From Rhizobium bangladeshense (GTDB lineage Bacteria > Pseudomonadota > Alphaproteobacteria > Rhizobiales > Rhizobiaceae), in NCBI RefSeq assembly GCF_017357245.1, contig NZ_CP071612.1:4205501-4269500 (forward strand): DNA of 64,000 bases. The letters run 5' to 3'. Position numbers and translations under genes: made by a program. The stretch's first letter is position 1, and every line of letters starts with the position of its first letter. Under the pieces are notes generated by a model. That model searched no databases, was not told the DNA's origin, and saw only the letters and a list, made by a program, of their open reading frames with translations. This document shows, piece by piece, positions 55,829 through 64,000 of the stretch.

Positions 55829-55868
55829 GGTTCTATATAGGTTCTATTGCCAACCCATGAATAGAACC
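55829..55868. promoter_or_regulatory. Candidate operator of the nag operon: three GGTTCTAT half-sites
   Basis: GGTTCTAT at 55829-55836 and again at 55840-55847 (direct, 11 bp apart, one helical turn), plus the inverted ATAGAACC at 55861-55868, which lies in codons 2-4 of the GntR gene. A TATATA lies between the first two. This looks like an autoregulatory site of the adjacent GntR repressor. Confidence 0.6.
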
Positions 55869-56633
55869 AGTCTGATAGCGGAACTGAGCAGACGCGGCCT
55901 GCGCGACGACGCTCTGGCCGGCCCGCTCTACAAGCGGCTGGCTCAGGCGCTGACCAGTCTCATTCAGGAAGGATTGCTGAAGCCCGGCGCGGCGCTGCCG
56001 GGCGAGCGCGACCTTGCGGAGGCTCTCAAGCTCGGCCGCGTCACCGTACGCACCGCCTATCGCGACCTGATGGCGGCGGGCGCGCTGGAATCGCGCCATG
56101 GAAGCGGTACCTTCGTATCGGGCAAGGTGGAGCGCATGGAACAGTCGCTCTGGCGGCTTTCCTCCTTCTCCGCCGACATGCGCTCGCGCGGGCGTCTGCC
56201 GGCCGCACGAATATTGTCGCAGGAGGTCAACACGCCGTCGCCGGAAGAATCCTTCCTGCTTGGCCTCGGCGGCGACGAGCCGGTGCTGAGGCTCGACCGG
56301 CTGCGCCTCGCCGACGGGCTGCCGCTGGCGATCGAGCGCGCCGTGGTGCCGGTCAAATTTCTCGGGGAGAACGCCGGCGGCGAGGGATCGCTTTACGATG
56401 CGCTGGCGGCAAACGGCCATCGGCCGGTGCGCGCGCTGCAGCGTCTGACCGCCGTCACACTGGATGCGTCCTACGCTGCAATGCTGAACGTCAAAACAGG
56501 AGCGCCGGCGCTCCTGATCGAACGTGTCTCGCGGCTGGAAGACCAGCGTGTCGTCGAATACACCCGCTCGCATTATCGCGGCGATGCCTATGATTTCGTC
56601 GCCGAATTGAGAATTGGAGATGACCATGAGTGA
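55857..56633 (+). CDS. GntR/HutC-family regulator of amino-sugar genes (NagQ-like)
   Basis: 258 residues from the ATG at 55857. N-terminal GntR winged helix (ALPGERDLAEALKLGRVTVR, TAYRDLMAAGALESRHGSGT) and C-terminal UTRA ligand domain (VLRLDRLRLADGLPLAIERA, LYDALAANGHRP). In related bacteria this branch senses glucosamine-6-phosphate or GlcNAc-6-phosphate. It is the first gene of an operon with an SIS deaminase and nagA, which fits. The next gene starts inside its 3' end. Confidence 0.88.
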   Translation: MNRTSLIAELSRRGLRDDALAGPLYKRLAQALTSLIQEGLLKPGAALPGERDLAEALKLGRVTVRTAYRDLMAAGALESRHGSGTFVSGKVERMEQSLWRLSSFSADMRSRGRLPAARILSQEVNTPSPEESFLLGLGGDEPVLRLDRLRLADGLPLAIERAVVPVKFLGENAGGEGSLYDALAANGHRPVRALQRLTAVTLDASYAAMLNVKTGAPALLIERVSRLEDQRVVEYTRSHYRGDAYDFVAELRIGDDHE

Positions 56634-57657
56634 GAACCAGTCGCTGATGCTGCAGGAAGCCGGCCAGTCACCGGAGGTGGTGGCCATGCTTCTCGAAAAG
56701 GAAAAGCCGGTCTTTGCCGAAATCGCCAGGCTGTTTTCGTCCTCCCGCCCGAGCGTGGTGACGACGGCGGCGCGCGGCTCCTCGGACCATGCCGCCACCT
56801 TCTTCAAATATCTCTTCGAGATCACCTGCGGTGTGCCGGTCGCATCGGTCGGCCCGTCGATTGCGTCCGTCTATGGCGCCGCCCTCAACCTGAAGGGCGG
56901 TGTGCATTTCACCGTCTCGCAGTCGGGTGCAAGTCCCGATATCGTCGCCCTGCAGGAGGCGGCCAAAAAGGGCGGCGCGGCGACGATCGCCATCGTCAAC
57001 GTTACCGATAGCCCGCTTGCGAAACAGGCAGACATCGTCCTCGGTCTCAATGCCGGCGCGGAAAGAAGTGTTGCGGCAACGAAGTCCTTCATCGCCTCCG
57101 TCGCCGCGCTTTCCGGCGTGACGGCGGCAATCGGTAACGCGTCCGACCTGCAGACGGCACTCGGCAAGCTGCCGGAGGCGCTTTCGGCGACCGCCGGGAT
57201 CGACACGGCGGCGGCCGAGGAGGTGCTGTTCAATGCGACCTCGCTCTACACGGCCGGCCGCGGCCCGGCCTTTGCGATCGCGCTCGAAGCAGCATTGAAG
57301 GCCAAGGAAACATCCGGCCTGCATGCCGAGGCCTTTTCGCTGGCGGAACTGATGCATGGCCCGATGCGCCTGGTGCAGCCGGGCTTTCCGATCGTCGCCT
57401 TCTCCCCTGACGACGCGGCCTTCGCCAATAACGGCCAGGCGCTGGAGCGCCTGCAGAAGCTCGGCGCCACCACGGTCGGTTTCTCCACGCAGCCGCTCTC
57501 CGGCATCAGTCTGCGTGTGCCGACGACGGGCAACGGCCTGATCGATCCGCTGGTGTCGCTGCTCGTCTATTACCGGCTGATCGAGTCGGTGACGCGCCGC
57601 AAGGGCTTCGACCCCGACCGGCCAGCGAATCTGCTCAAAGTGACGGAGACGGTCTGA
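56626..57657 (+). CDS. SIS-domain glucosamine-6-phosphate deaminase (NagB-II / AgaS-type)
   Basis: 343 residues from the ATG at 56626 (GGAG eight bases upstream), overlapping the regulator by 8 bp. Two SIS domains without the glutaminase half of GlmS: TTAARGSSDHAATFFKYLFE near residue 46, SQSGASPDIVALQ, and LYTAGRGPAFAIALEAALKA in the second domain. It probably turns glucosamine-6-phosphate into fructose-6-phosphate and ammonia, standing in for classical NagB, which is absent here. Function is inferred from family and from nagA next door. Confidence 0.87.
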   Translation: MSENQSLMLQEAGQSPEVVAMLLEKEKPVFAEIARLFSSSRPSVVTTAARGSSDHAATFFKYLFEITCGVPVASVGPSIASVYGAALNLKGGVHFTVSQSGASPDIVALQEAAKKGGAATIAIVNVTDSPLAKQADIVLGLNAGAERSVAATKSFIASVAALSGVTAAIGNASDLQTALGKLPEALSATAGIDTAAAEEVLFNATSLYTAGRGPAFAIALEAALKAKETSGLHAEAFSLAELMHGPMRLVQPGFPIVAFSPDDAAFANNGQALERLQKLGATTVGFSTQPLSGISLRVPTTGNGLIDPLVSLLVYYRLIESVTRRKGFDPDRPANLLKVTETV

Positions 57658-58808
57658 TGGGGCGCAAGATCTTCGTCGGCGCTCGCATCTTCGACGGTGA
57701 GCGCTTCCATGACGACAAGGTGCTCATCGTTGCCGACGGCCGCGTCGAAAGAATCGCCGCGGCAAATGACCGGCCTGATGGCGAGAAGGTTAAACTTGAG
57801 GGTGGCGTCCTGTCGGCCGGCTTCATTGATGCGCAGGTCAATGGCGGCGGCGGCCGGATGCTGAACGACGAGCCTTCCGCGACATCAATGGCTATTATCG
57901 CCGGCGGGCACAGGCCCTATGGCACGACATCGCTGTTGCCGACCTTGATTACCGATACATCGGAGGCGACCAATGCCGCCATCGAGGCGGCGAAGGAGGC
58001 TGTCAAGGAAAACCGCGGCGTCGCCGGACTGCATCTCGAAGGCCCGCATCTGGCGCCAGCCCGCAAAGGTGCTCATCTGGCCGAGCTGATGCGGCCGGTG
58101 GAGGATGGCGACGTCAAGGCATTTATTCGGTTACGTGAGGCAATCGGCACGCTGCTCGTCACGATTGCGGCCGAGCAAGTGACGGTCGCCCAGGTGCGCG
58201 AGCTTGCCGAAGCCGGCGTCATCGTCAGCCTTGGTCATTCCGATTGTTCGAGCGAGGCGGCGGAGGAGCGTTTCGATGCCGGAGCGCGTGGCGTCACCCA
58301 CCTCTTCAACGCCATGAGCCAGATGGGGCACCGTGCTCCCGGGCTCGTCGGCGCAGCCATTGATCATCCCGCGACCTGGTGCGGCATCATTGCCGACGGC
58401 CATCACGTCGATCCGAAGGCACTGCGCACGGCCCTGCGCGCCAAGCGCGGCGAAGGCAAGCTGTTCTTCGTCACCGATGCCATGTCGCTTGTCGGCTCGC
58501 AGCAGGACTCGTTCACGCTGAATGGACGCACCGTCCGGCGCGAAAGGGGGGGATTCTGTTCGAAGCTCGTGCTTTCCGACGGGACGCTCGCGGGCTCCGA
58601 CATCGACATGATTTCGGCAATCCGCTACGGCGTCACTTATCTCGATCTGACGCTCGCCGAAGCTTTGCGCATGGCGACCCTTTATCCCGCGCGTTTCCTG
58701 AGGCTTGCCGACCGCGGCCATCTCTCGCCGGGCGCGCGCGCCGATCTTGTCCATCTGACCGATGCCCTCACTGTTACATCCACCTGGCTTGCCGGCGAGG
58801 CCGCCTGA
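57657..58808 (+). CDS. nagA: N-acetylglucosamine-6-phosphate deacetylase
   Basis: 383 residues; the ATG overlaps the preceding stop by one base. Amidohydrolase that removes acetate from GlcNAc-6-phosphate. N-terminal [14 protein letters not shown], metal-binding Glu in [16 protein letters not shown], His in [12 protein letters not shown], His in [12 protein letters not shown], and catalytic Asp in [10 protein letters not shown]. Supplies the deaminase encoded just upstream. No PTS or ABC uptake gene for GlcNAc is in view. Confidence 0.95.
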   Translation: MGRKIFVGARIFDGERFHDDKVLIVADGRVERIAAANDRPDGEKVKLEGGVLSAGFIDAQVNGGGGRMLNDEPSATSMAIIAGGHRPYGTTSLLPTLITDTSEATNAAIEAAKEAVKENRGVAGLHLEGPHLAPARKGAHLAELMRPVEDGDVKAFIRLREAIGTLLVTIAAEQVTVAQVRELAEAGVIVSLGHSDCSSEAAEERFDAGARGVTHLFNAMSQMGHRAPGLVGAAIDHPATWCGIIADGHHVDPKALRTALRAKRGEGKLFFVTDAMSLVGSQQDSFTLNGRTVRRERGGFCSKLVLSDGTLAGSDIDMISAIRYGVTYLDLTLAEALRMATLYPARFLRLADRGHLSPGARADLVHLTDALTVTSTWLAGEAA

Positions 58809-58825
58809 GATCAAGGAGACGTGGG

Positions 58826-59554
58826 ATGACTGACATCACGGACGCCTATTTCTCCAATCTGATCGGCCGGCTTGAAGAGCTGAAGCAGACGCTTGCCGAG
58901 CCGATGGCCAGAGCAGCGGCGGTCATCCTCGATGCTGCCCGCGGCGACAAACGCGTCTATGTCTTCGGTACCGGCCATTCGCATATGCTGGCGGAAGAAG
59001 TGCACTATCGCGCCGGCGGGCTCGCCTTCACCGTGCCGGTGCTCGTCGGGTCGGCCATGCTGCACGAGGGGGCGGTGATCAGCTCGGTCTATGAGCGCAC
59101 ACAGGGCTTGGTGCGGCCGATGCTGGAGCGTTACGGCATGCAGCCGGGCGATGTCATCATCATCGCCTCCAATTCGGGCGTGAACGCCGCCCCGATCGAA
59201 GCCGCCGACTATGCGCGCGAAATTGGCGCAAAGGTGATCGCCATCACGTCGATTGCCTATTCCTCAGCGATCGCCAATGGCCGCCGGCGCCTTGCCGAAG
59301 TCGCCGATGTGGTGCTGGACAACGGACTGCCGCCGGGAGACGCCGTTGTCGAGCTCGAAGGCATGGGGCTTCGGGTTGGGCCTGTCTCGACGGCGGTCGG
59401 GGTGACGGTCATCAACGCGATCTTTGCCGAAGTCGCCTCGGAGCTTTCGAAATCCGGCGATGCGCCGGTCTATCTCAGCGCCAATATGCCGGGCGCAGCC
59501 GAGATCAACCAGAAGCTCGTCAAGAAATACCGGTCGCGCAACCCGCATCTCTGA
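58826..59554 (+). CDS. SIS-domain protein, UPF0309 family
   Basis: 242 residues from the ATG at 58826 with AAGGAG upstream; the long frame extending back through nagA is a shadow. Single SIS domain: [20 protein letters not shown] near residues 43-62, [20 protein letters not shown], and [17 protein letters not shown]. Members occur repeatedly next to nagA in other bacteria, so it likely acts on a phosphosugar of the same pathway (isomerase, etherase or regulator), but no reaction is established. Confidence 0.85.
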   Translation: MTDITDAYFSNLIGRLEELKQTLAEPMARAAAVILDAARGDKRVYVFGTGHSHMLAEEVHYRAGGLAFTVPVLVGSAMLHEGAVISSVYERTQGLVRPMLERYGMQPGDVIIIASNSGVNAAPIEAADYAREIGAKVIAITSIAYSSAIANGRRRLAEVADVVLDNGLPPGDAVVELEGMGLRVGPVSTAVGVTVINAIFAEVASELSKSGDAPVYLSANMPGAAEINQKLVKKYRSRNPHL

Positions 59555-59564
59555 CAAGCAGATA

Positions 59565-59592
59565 CAAAAAAGGCCGGTCGGAACCGGCCTTT
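59565..59592. terminator. Bidirectional terminator between the nag operon and efp
   Basis: AAGGCCGGT, CGGA loop, ACCGGCCTT. On the minus strand (efp) it is followed by TTTTTTG; on the plus strand only by TTG. Confidence 0.85.
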
Positions 59593-59613
59593 GTGATGCA
59601 GTCAAATCACAAA

Positions 59614-60183
59614 TCAATCCTTGGCGCGTTCGACGTAGGAGTTGTCTTCCGTCGCGATGACGACACGGGTACCGGCGTCGATGTGCGGCGGCACCATGGT
59701 GCGGATGCCGTTGGACAGCATAGCCGGCTTGTAGGAAGAGGATGCCGTCTGACCTTTGACGACCGGTTCGGTCTCGGTGATTTCGAGGGTCACGTGGCGC
59801 GGCAGCTCGAGCGCCAGCGGGATACCTTCGTGGATCGACAGGATGCAGGTCATGCCTTCCTGGAGATAGGCCTTCTGGTCACCCATGGTTTCCTGGCTGA
59901 CGACCACCTGGTCGTAGGTTGCCGGATTCATGAAGTGGAAGCCTTCGCCGTCCTCATAGAGATACTGGAAGTTGACGTCTTCCACGAAGGCGCGCTCGAC
60001 CTGTTCAGTGGTGCGCCAGCGTTCGGAAACCTTCACGCCATCGACGATGCGGCGCATGTCGACCTGGGTGACCGGCGTTCCCTTGCCCGGATGAAAGTTC
60101 TGGGCGGTGAGAACGACGTAGAGCTTGCCGTCCACGTCGAGAACGTTGCCCTTGCGGACCGAAGAGGCGATGACCTTGACCAT
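59614..60183 (-). CDS. efp: Translation elongation factor P
   Basis: 189 residues from the ATG at 60183 (AAGGAAG upstream). Three beta-barrel domains; binds ribosomes stalled at polyproline. The modification loop reads HPGKGTP with Lys34, the residue lysylated by EpmA, so this is the lysine-type EF-P. epmA and epmB are divergently transcribed next to it, 147 bp away. Confidence 0.97.
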   Translation of the reverse strand: MVKVIASSVRKGNVLDVDGKLYVVLTAQNFHPGKGTPVTQVDMRRIVDGVKVSERWRTTEQVERAFVEDVNFQYLYEDGEGFHFMNPATYDQVVVSQETMGDQKAYLQEGMTCILSIHEGIPLALELPRHVTLEITETEPVVKGQTASSSYKPAMLSNGIRTMVPPHIDAGTRVVIATEDNSYVERAKD

Positions 60184-60329
60184 AAGACTTCCTTGTAACT
60201 CGGCTTTCGGCGTCGTAGAGGACTGTCGAGACGCCCCGAAGACACAGATGTTTTTCTTGGGGCGCAACTAACCTAAAATCCGGGAAATAGCCACCCCCAT
60301 ACCGGTTTCTCCGGCGAAGAAAGCTTGGA

Positions 60330-61390
60330 ATGAACTTTTCGGCCAAAGCGTCTCCCTGGTGGACCCCGTCCGTGCATGCCGATCGCCGCCCGTTCCTGAT
60401 CGGGCGCAATGCGGTCCAGGCGGCATTGCGGGGGTTTTCGCGCGCGAGAATTTCATCGAGGTCGATACCGCGGTACTGCAGATCTCACCCGGCAACGAAG
60501 CGCATCTGCATGCCTTCGCGACAGAAGCGGTAACGACGGACGGCCAGACGGCGCCGTTTTACCTGCACACTTCGCCGGAATTCGCCTGCAAGAAGCTGCT
60601 TGCGGCGGGCGAGCAGCGCATTTCCTGCTTTGCCCATGTCTATCGCAATCGCGAGCGCGGGCCGCTGCATCATCCCGAGTTCACCATGCTCGAATGGTAT
60701 AGGGCCGGCGAAAGCTACGAGAGCCTGATGATGGATTGCGTGCGGATCCTGGCGCTGGCGGCCGAAACGGTAAAGGCCGACAAGCTGACCTATCGCGGCG
60801 GGCAGTGCGATCCCTTTGCCGGGCCGGAGCGGCTCAGCGTCGCCGAAGCGTTCGAACGCCATGCCGGCATTGATCTCCTCGCCTCCGTCGCCGCCGACGG
60901 ATCAACCGATCGCGAACATCTGGCAATCGAGCTCAAGCGTATCGGCATGCGTGTTGCCGATGATGACGGCTGGGCCGATCTTTTCAGCCGGGTGCTGGTC
61001 GAAAAGATCGAGCCGCATCTCGGCTTCGACCGCATCACCATTCTCGACGAATATCCGATTTCCGAGGCCGCACTTGCGCGTCCCTCGAGACGCGACCCCA
61101 GAGTTGCCGAACGTTTCGAGCTCTATGCCTGCGGCGTCGAACTCGCCAACGGATTCGGCGAGCTTACCAATGCCGACGAGCAGCGGCGCCGGTTCGAGAT
61201 CGAGATGGCGGAAAAGGCCCGTGTCTACGGCGAGAGCTACCCAATCGACGAAGACTTCCTGGCGGCACTTTCGCTGATACCCGAAGCAAGCGGCATTGCG
61301 CTTGGCTTTGACCGCTTGGTGATGTTGGCCACTGGAGCGTCGCGCATCGATCAGGTGCTCTGGGCGCCGGTTGCGGAGCATGGACGATGA
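60330..61390 (+). pseudogene. epmA: EF-P lysyltransferase EpmA (PoxA/GenX), frameshifted in this sequence
   Basis: Class II lysyl-tRNA-synthetase-like enzyme that puts beta-lysine on EF-P Lys34. The N-terminus is in the frame of the ATG at 60330 (ASPWWTPSVHADRRPFLIGR ... AALRGF), while everything after RGF is in another frame (FARENFIEVDTAVLQISPGN onward). One missing T in the T4 run at 60435-60438, just after G5, accounts for it; restoring it gives RGFFARENF and a 353-residue protein. The remainder is intact: motif 2 YRNRERGPLHHPEF and motif 3 GIALGFDRLVML. It overlaps epmB by 4 bp. A sequencing error, a recent mutation or ribosomal slippage are all possible. Confidence 0.85.
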
Positions 61391-62436
61391 ACGTCCTCAA
61401 ACCGGTCAAGAGCGTCGACGATCTTCTAAAGGCGGGGTTAGCCACGGCTGGCGATCGCGCAATTCTTGACGAAATAGCCGCTCGTTACGCCATCGCCTTG
61501 ACGCCCGCGATGACCAGACTGATTGACAGCGCCGATCCTGATGATCCGATCGCGCGGCAGTTCGTGCCTGACGCTGCCGAACTTATCGTCGCCCCCGAAG
61601 AACGCGCCGATCCGATCGGCGACCATGCCCACAGCCCTGTCGAAGGCATCGTCCATCGTTATCCCGACCGCGTGTTGCTCAAGGCCGTGCATGTCTGCCC
61701 GGTTTATTGCCGCTTCTGCTTCCGCCGCGAAATGGTCGGGCCGCAGGGTTTGGGCACGCTCGATGCGGCGGCGATGCAGGCAGCTCTCGATTATATCGGC
61801 GGCCGCCCGGAGATCTGGGAGGTCATCCTGACCGGCGGCGATCCGCTGGTGCTTTCGCCGCGCCGGCTCCGCGACATCATGGAGGCGCTTGCCGCGATCG
61901 CGCATGTGAAGATCGTGCGCTTCCACACCCGCGTTCCGGTCGTCGATCCCGAGAAGATCGATGCGGCGCTGATCGCCGCGCTGAAGGCGAGCGGCAAGAC
62001 CGTCTATCTGGCGCTGCATGCCAACCATGTCAGGGAACTGACGACGGAAGCGCGCGCGGCCTGTGGGCGCCTCGTCGATGCCGGCATCGCGATGGTCAGC
62101 CAAACGGTGCTGCTCAAGGGCATCAACGATGATCCCGAGGTGCTGGCCGAACTGATGAAGGCCTTCGTCGAAATCCGCGTCAAACCCTATTACCTCCATC
62201 ATCCCGATCTTGCGCCCGGCACTGGCCATTTCAGATTGACGATCGACGAGGGCCAGAGGATCGTGGCGGCGCTGCGCGGGCGGATTTCCGGCCTCTGCCA
62301 GCCGACCTACATCCTCGATATCCCAGGCGGTCACGGCAAGGCCGTCATCAGCGGAAGCACTGTTCAGGCAACGGGCGACGGCTGTTATTCCGTTTCGGAT
62401 TACCGCGGCGGCGAGCATTCCTATCCGCCGGCCTGA
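61387..62436 (+). CDS. epmB: EF-P beta-lysylation protein EpmB (lysine 2,3-aminomutase family)
   Basis: 349 residues; radical-SAM enzyme that makes (R)-beta-lysine for EF-P. The cluster motif Cys-x3-Cys-x2-Cys is VCPVYCRFCFRREMVG. Lysine-aminomutase family motifs EVILTGGDPLVLSPRRL and RFHTRVPVVDPEKI follow, and the PLP-lysine region lies near the C-terminus (YILDIPGGHGKAV). The ATG overlaps the epmA stop, so efp, epmA and epmB form a complete modification set. Confidence 0.95.
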   Translation: MNVLKPVKSVDDLLKAGLATAGDRAILDEIAARYAIALTPAMTRLIDSADPDDPIARQFVPDAAELIVAPEERADPIGDHAHSPVEGIVHRYPDRVLLKAVHVCPVYCRFCFRREMVGPQGLGTLDAAAMQAALDYIGGRPEIWEVILTGGDPLVLSPRRLRDIMEALAAIAHVKIVRFHTRVPVVDPEKIDAALIAALKASGKTVYLALHANHVRELTTEARAACGRLVDAGIAMVSQTVLLKGINDDPEVLAELMKAFVEIRVKPYYLHHPDLAPGTGHFRLTIDEGQRIVAALRGRISGLCQPTYILDIPGGHGKAVISGSTVQATGDGCYSVSDYRGGEHSYPPA

Positions 62437-62701
62437 TGACGCGAAGTCATACTTTCCGTGTCATTTCTGTACTCTCCGCGTCGGAAGCTGTGTCGCGCAT
62501 AATTGCTCAAATGATATTAGCCCATTGAAATAAAATTAATATTCGAGCCTTTATCGGGATGATCGCTAAAGTTCTAACTGTGAGTGACAATCATATTTAA
62601 CCCAACAAATTAGCGGAATGTTCTGTTTTCCGCACTAAAAGAACGCTCATGACAAGGCGATGAACGCCGGTTCGGGATCATGAGTATCTTGGAGTGATGG
62701 G
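62437..62701. other. AT-rich promoter region before the carrier-protein gene
   Basis: 265 bp, much richer in A/T than its surroundings (ATTGAAATAAAATTAATATT and similar at about 62523-62545). No ORF with a ribosome site. It likely holds the promoter for the carrier-protein operon. Confidence 0.45.
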
Positions 62702-62953
62702 ATGAATAAGACAATCCGCGACCTCGTAGCCAAATTCGGCAAACTTCCGACGTCGGTCGACCAGATCGCCGACGACGCCGATCTTTATGCGGCAGGTCTG
62801 ACGTCCTTTGCTTCGGTGCAGCTGATGCTGGGCATTGAAGAGGCATTCGACATCGAATTTCCCGACAATCTGCTGAACCGCAAATCCTTTGCAAGTATTT
62901 CGGCCATCGCCAAAACCGTCGATCTCATACGGGACGGCCGGAAGGTCGCCTGA
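62702..62953 (+). CDS. Acyl-carrier-protein-like protein
   Basis: 83 residues. Four-helix carrier fold with the phosphopantetheine site at Ser35 (AAGLTSFASVQLML, a variant of the usual DSL). Acidic helix 2 region (GIEEAFDIEFPDNLL). It is not the fatty-acid AcpP nor the lipid-A AcpXL by pattern. Its ATG is not preceded by a perfect site (GGAGTGATGGG). The next gene, an acyl-CoA dehydrogenase, overlaps it by one base. This pairing resembles clusters in which an aminoacyl-tRNA-synthetase-like ligase loads a dedicated carrier protein. Confidence 0.9.
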   Translation: MNKTIRDLVAKFGKLPTSVDQIADDADLYAAGLTSFASVQLMLGIEEAFDIEFPDNLLNRKSFASISAIAKTVDLIRDGRKVA

Positions 62954-64000
62954 TGAATTTCCCCGTCAAGATCATTGAAGACGGGCTTGTCGCAAGGGTC
63001 GCCCGCGTCGCTGAAGTCGCGGCGAAACACGCGGATGCGGTCGACGTCGAAGGCCGCTTCCCACGGGAAGCCGTGGATGCGATGAAGGCCGAAAGGCTGC
63101 TCGGCATTCAGGTGCCGCGCCATCTCGGCGGGGAATCGGCCTCGATCACTGAAATCGCCGAATTGTGCTCGATGCTCAGCCAGGCCTGCGCGGCAAGCGC
63201 CATGGTCTTCGCCATGCACCACATCAAGCTGTCCAGCCTCGTCGAACACGGCGCCGATAGCGAATGGCATTGCGGCTTCATGCGCGGCATCGCTGCCGAA
63301 CAGCTGCTGATCGCATCGGCCACCACCGAAGGCGGCATCGGAGGCAACCTCCGCAACAGCATTTGCGCCATCGAGGTCGACGGGGATATCTGCCGACTCG
63401 AAAAGGATGCAACGGTCATTTCCTATGGGTCGCATGCTGACGCCATCCTCATCACTTCGCGTGCCCATGCGCAGGCCGCCTCTTCCGACCAGGTACTGAC
63501 GGCTTTCCTCAAGGATCAGTACACGCTCGAGAAAACGCATGTCTGGAATACGCTCGGAATGCGCGGCACCTGCTCGGACGGCTTCCTCTTCAAAGGCGAA
63601 GCACCGGCGCGGCAAATCCTGCCGAAGCCTTTCGCTGAGATCGCCGCGCAATCCATGCTCGCTTCCTCGCATCTGCTCTGGAGTGGCGTCTGGTACGGCA
63701 TCGCGGTCGACGCCGTAGCGCGCGCCCAGGCCTTCGTGCGCGCCGCCGCCCGCAAGGCCCCTGACGCCCAGCCGCCCGGAGCACTACGCCTCGCCGAGGT
63801 TTCGAATCTGCTGCAGATGGTGAAATCCAACGTCGTTGCCGGCCTAAAGGCCTACGAGGACGCCAAAGCCAATCCCGACCGGCTGTCGTCGATGGGTTTT
63901 GCCGTGGCGATGAACAATGTCAAGATCGCCTCTTCCGAGACGATCCTGGAGATCGTCAACCACGCCATGCTGATCTGCGGCATCATGGGTTATAAAAATG
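62953..64000 (+). CDS. Acyl-CoA dehydrogenase family protein, 3' end outside window
   Basis: Open from the ATG at 62953 to the right edge (349 codons, no stop). N-terminal helical domain (VDVEGRFPREAVDAMKAERL), flavin-contact SATTEGGIGGNLRNS near residue 117, HVWNTLGMRGTCSDGFLFKG near 197-216, and a C-terminal helical bundle under way. The fold is that of FAD-dependent acyl-CoA dehydrogenases; its coupling to a carrier protein suggests it oxidises a carrier-bound acyl or aminoacyl group. About 30-40 residues are probably missing. Confidence 0.9.
   Translation, partial: MNFPVKIIEDGLVARVARVAEVAAKHADAVDVEGRFPREAVDAMKAERLLGIQVPRHLGGESASITEIAELCSMLSQACAASAMVFAMHHIKLSSLVEHGADSEWHCGFMRGIAAEQLLIASATTEGGIGGNLRNSICAIEVDGDICRLEKDATVISYGSHADAILITSRAHAQAASSDQVLTAFLKDQYTLEKTHVWNTLGMRGTCSDGFLFKGEAPARQILPKPFAEIAAQSMLASSHLLWSGVWYGIAVDAVARAQAFVRAAARKAPDAQPPGALRLAEVSNLLQMVKSNVVAGLKAYEDAKANPDRLSSMGFAVAMNNVKIASSETILEIVNHAMLICGIMGYKN

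Noticed and set aside
58379..58825. Upstream extension of the second SIS gene through nagA
   Set aside because: The frame is open by chance across nagA; the family start and an AAGGAG ribosome site are at 58826.
60430..60438. Programmed -1 frameshifting in epmA
   Set aside because: G5T4 is in the wrong frame for a classical X-XXY-YYZ slip (the A-site codon would mispair), and no stimulatory hairpin is evident; a missing base is simpler.

Overview
This window is chromosomal DNA from a Rhizobium of the R. etli / R. leguminosarum group. The evidence is a high-GC, tightly packed gene layout together with rhizobial hallmarks: ndvB and ndvA for cyclic beta-1,2-glucan, an ExpR-type LuxR regulator directly upstream of a 1154-residue pyruvate carboxylase, aniA/phaR divergent from phbAB, rpoH2, an intergenic mosaic repeat, and a SAM-II riboswitch before metA. 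The gene content is core housekeeping and envelope metabolism. I see no prophage, insertion sequence, CRISPR array, tRNA or rRNA.

Layout. 1-3365: the end of a dipeptide/oligopeptide ABC transporter operon (two permeases, two ATPases, stop/start overlaps). 3529-3998: two small-protein genes. 4539-16884: the cyclic glucan locus, with ndvB (synthase), opgC (likely glucan succinyltransferase), a VOC protein, and the exporter ndvA facing the other way. 17269-22417: expR-like regulator, pyc, and an FMN-reductase-like gene. 22575-24989: a polar amino acid (cystine-like) ABC transporter on the minus strand. 25313-33930: DeoR and MFS pair, ispG, hisC, ispA (minus), mtgA, a 2H-phosphoesterase-like protein, a GST, rpmF and a small membrane protein. 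33925-36713: PHB metabolism (phaR, phbA, phbB).

36828-37614 holds three small membrane or envelope proteins. 37700-38263 is an unusual intergenic region dense in GANTC (CcrM methylation) sites that also carries three 51-bp repeat copies. It precedes a conserved block: SUV3-like helicase, S4 protein, fdxA, carD and rpoH2. Then follow an M48/LysM lipoprotein, a DHA2-family MFS pump with a divergent MarR regulator, a thiamine pyrophosphokinase, an ABC-F ATPase, and a BacA/YddA-like ABC protein whose ATPase motifs are degraded. 53512-54554: SAM-II riboswitch plus metA. 54686-59554: galM and an amino-sugar operon (GntR regulator, SIS deaminase, nagA, second SIS protein). 59614-62436: efp with its modification enzymes epmA (frameshifted in this sequence) and epmB. 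62702-64000: a carrier protein and an acyl-CoA dehydrogenase cut by the window edge.

The observations most worth a second look are the pseudo-ATPase ABC protein at 51474-53351, the GANTC/51-bp-repeat region before the helicase, the single-base frameshift in epmA, the carrier-protein/acyl-CoA-dehydrogenase module at the right edge, and a 24-codon ORF with a strong ribosome binding site lying between two terminators at 43669-43743.
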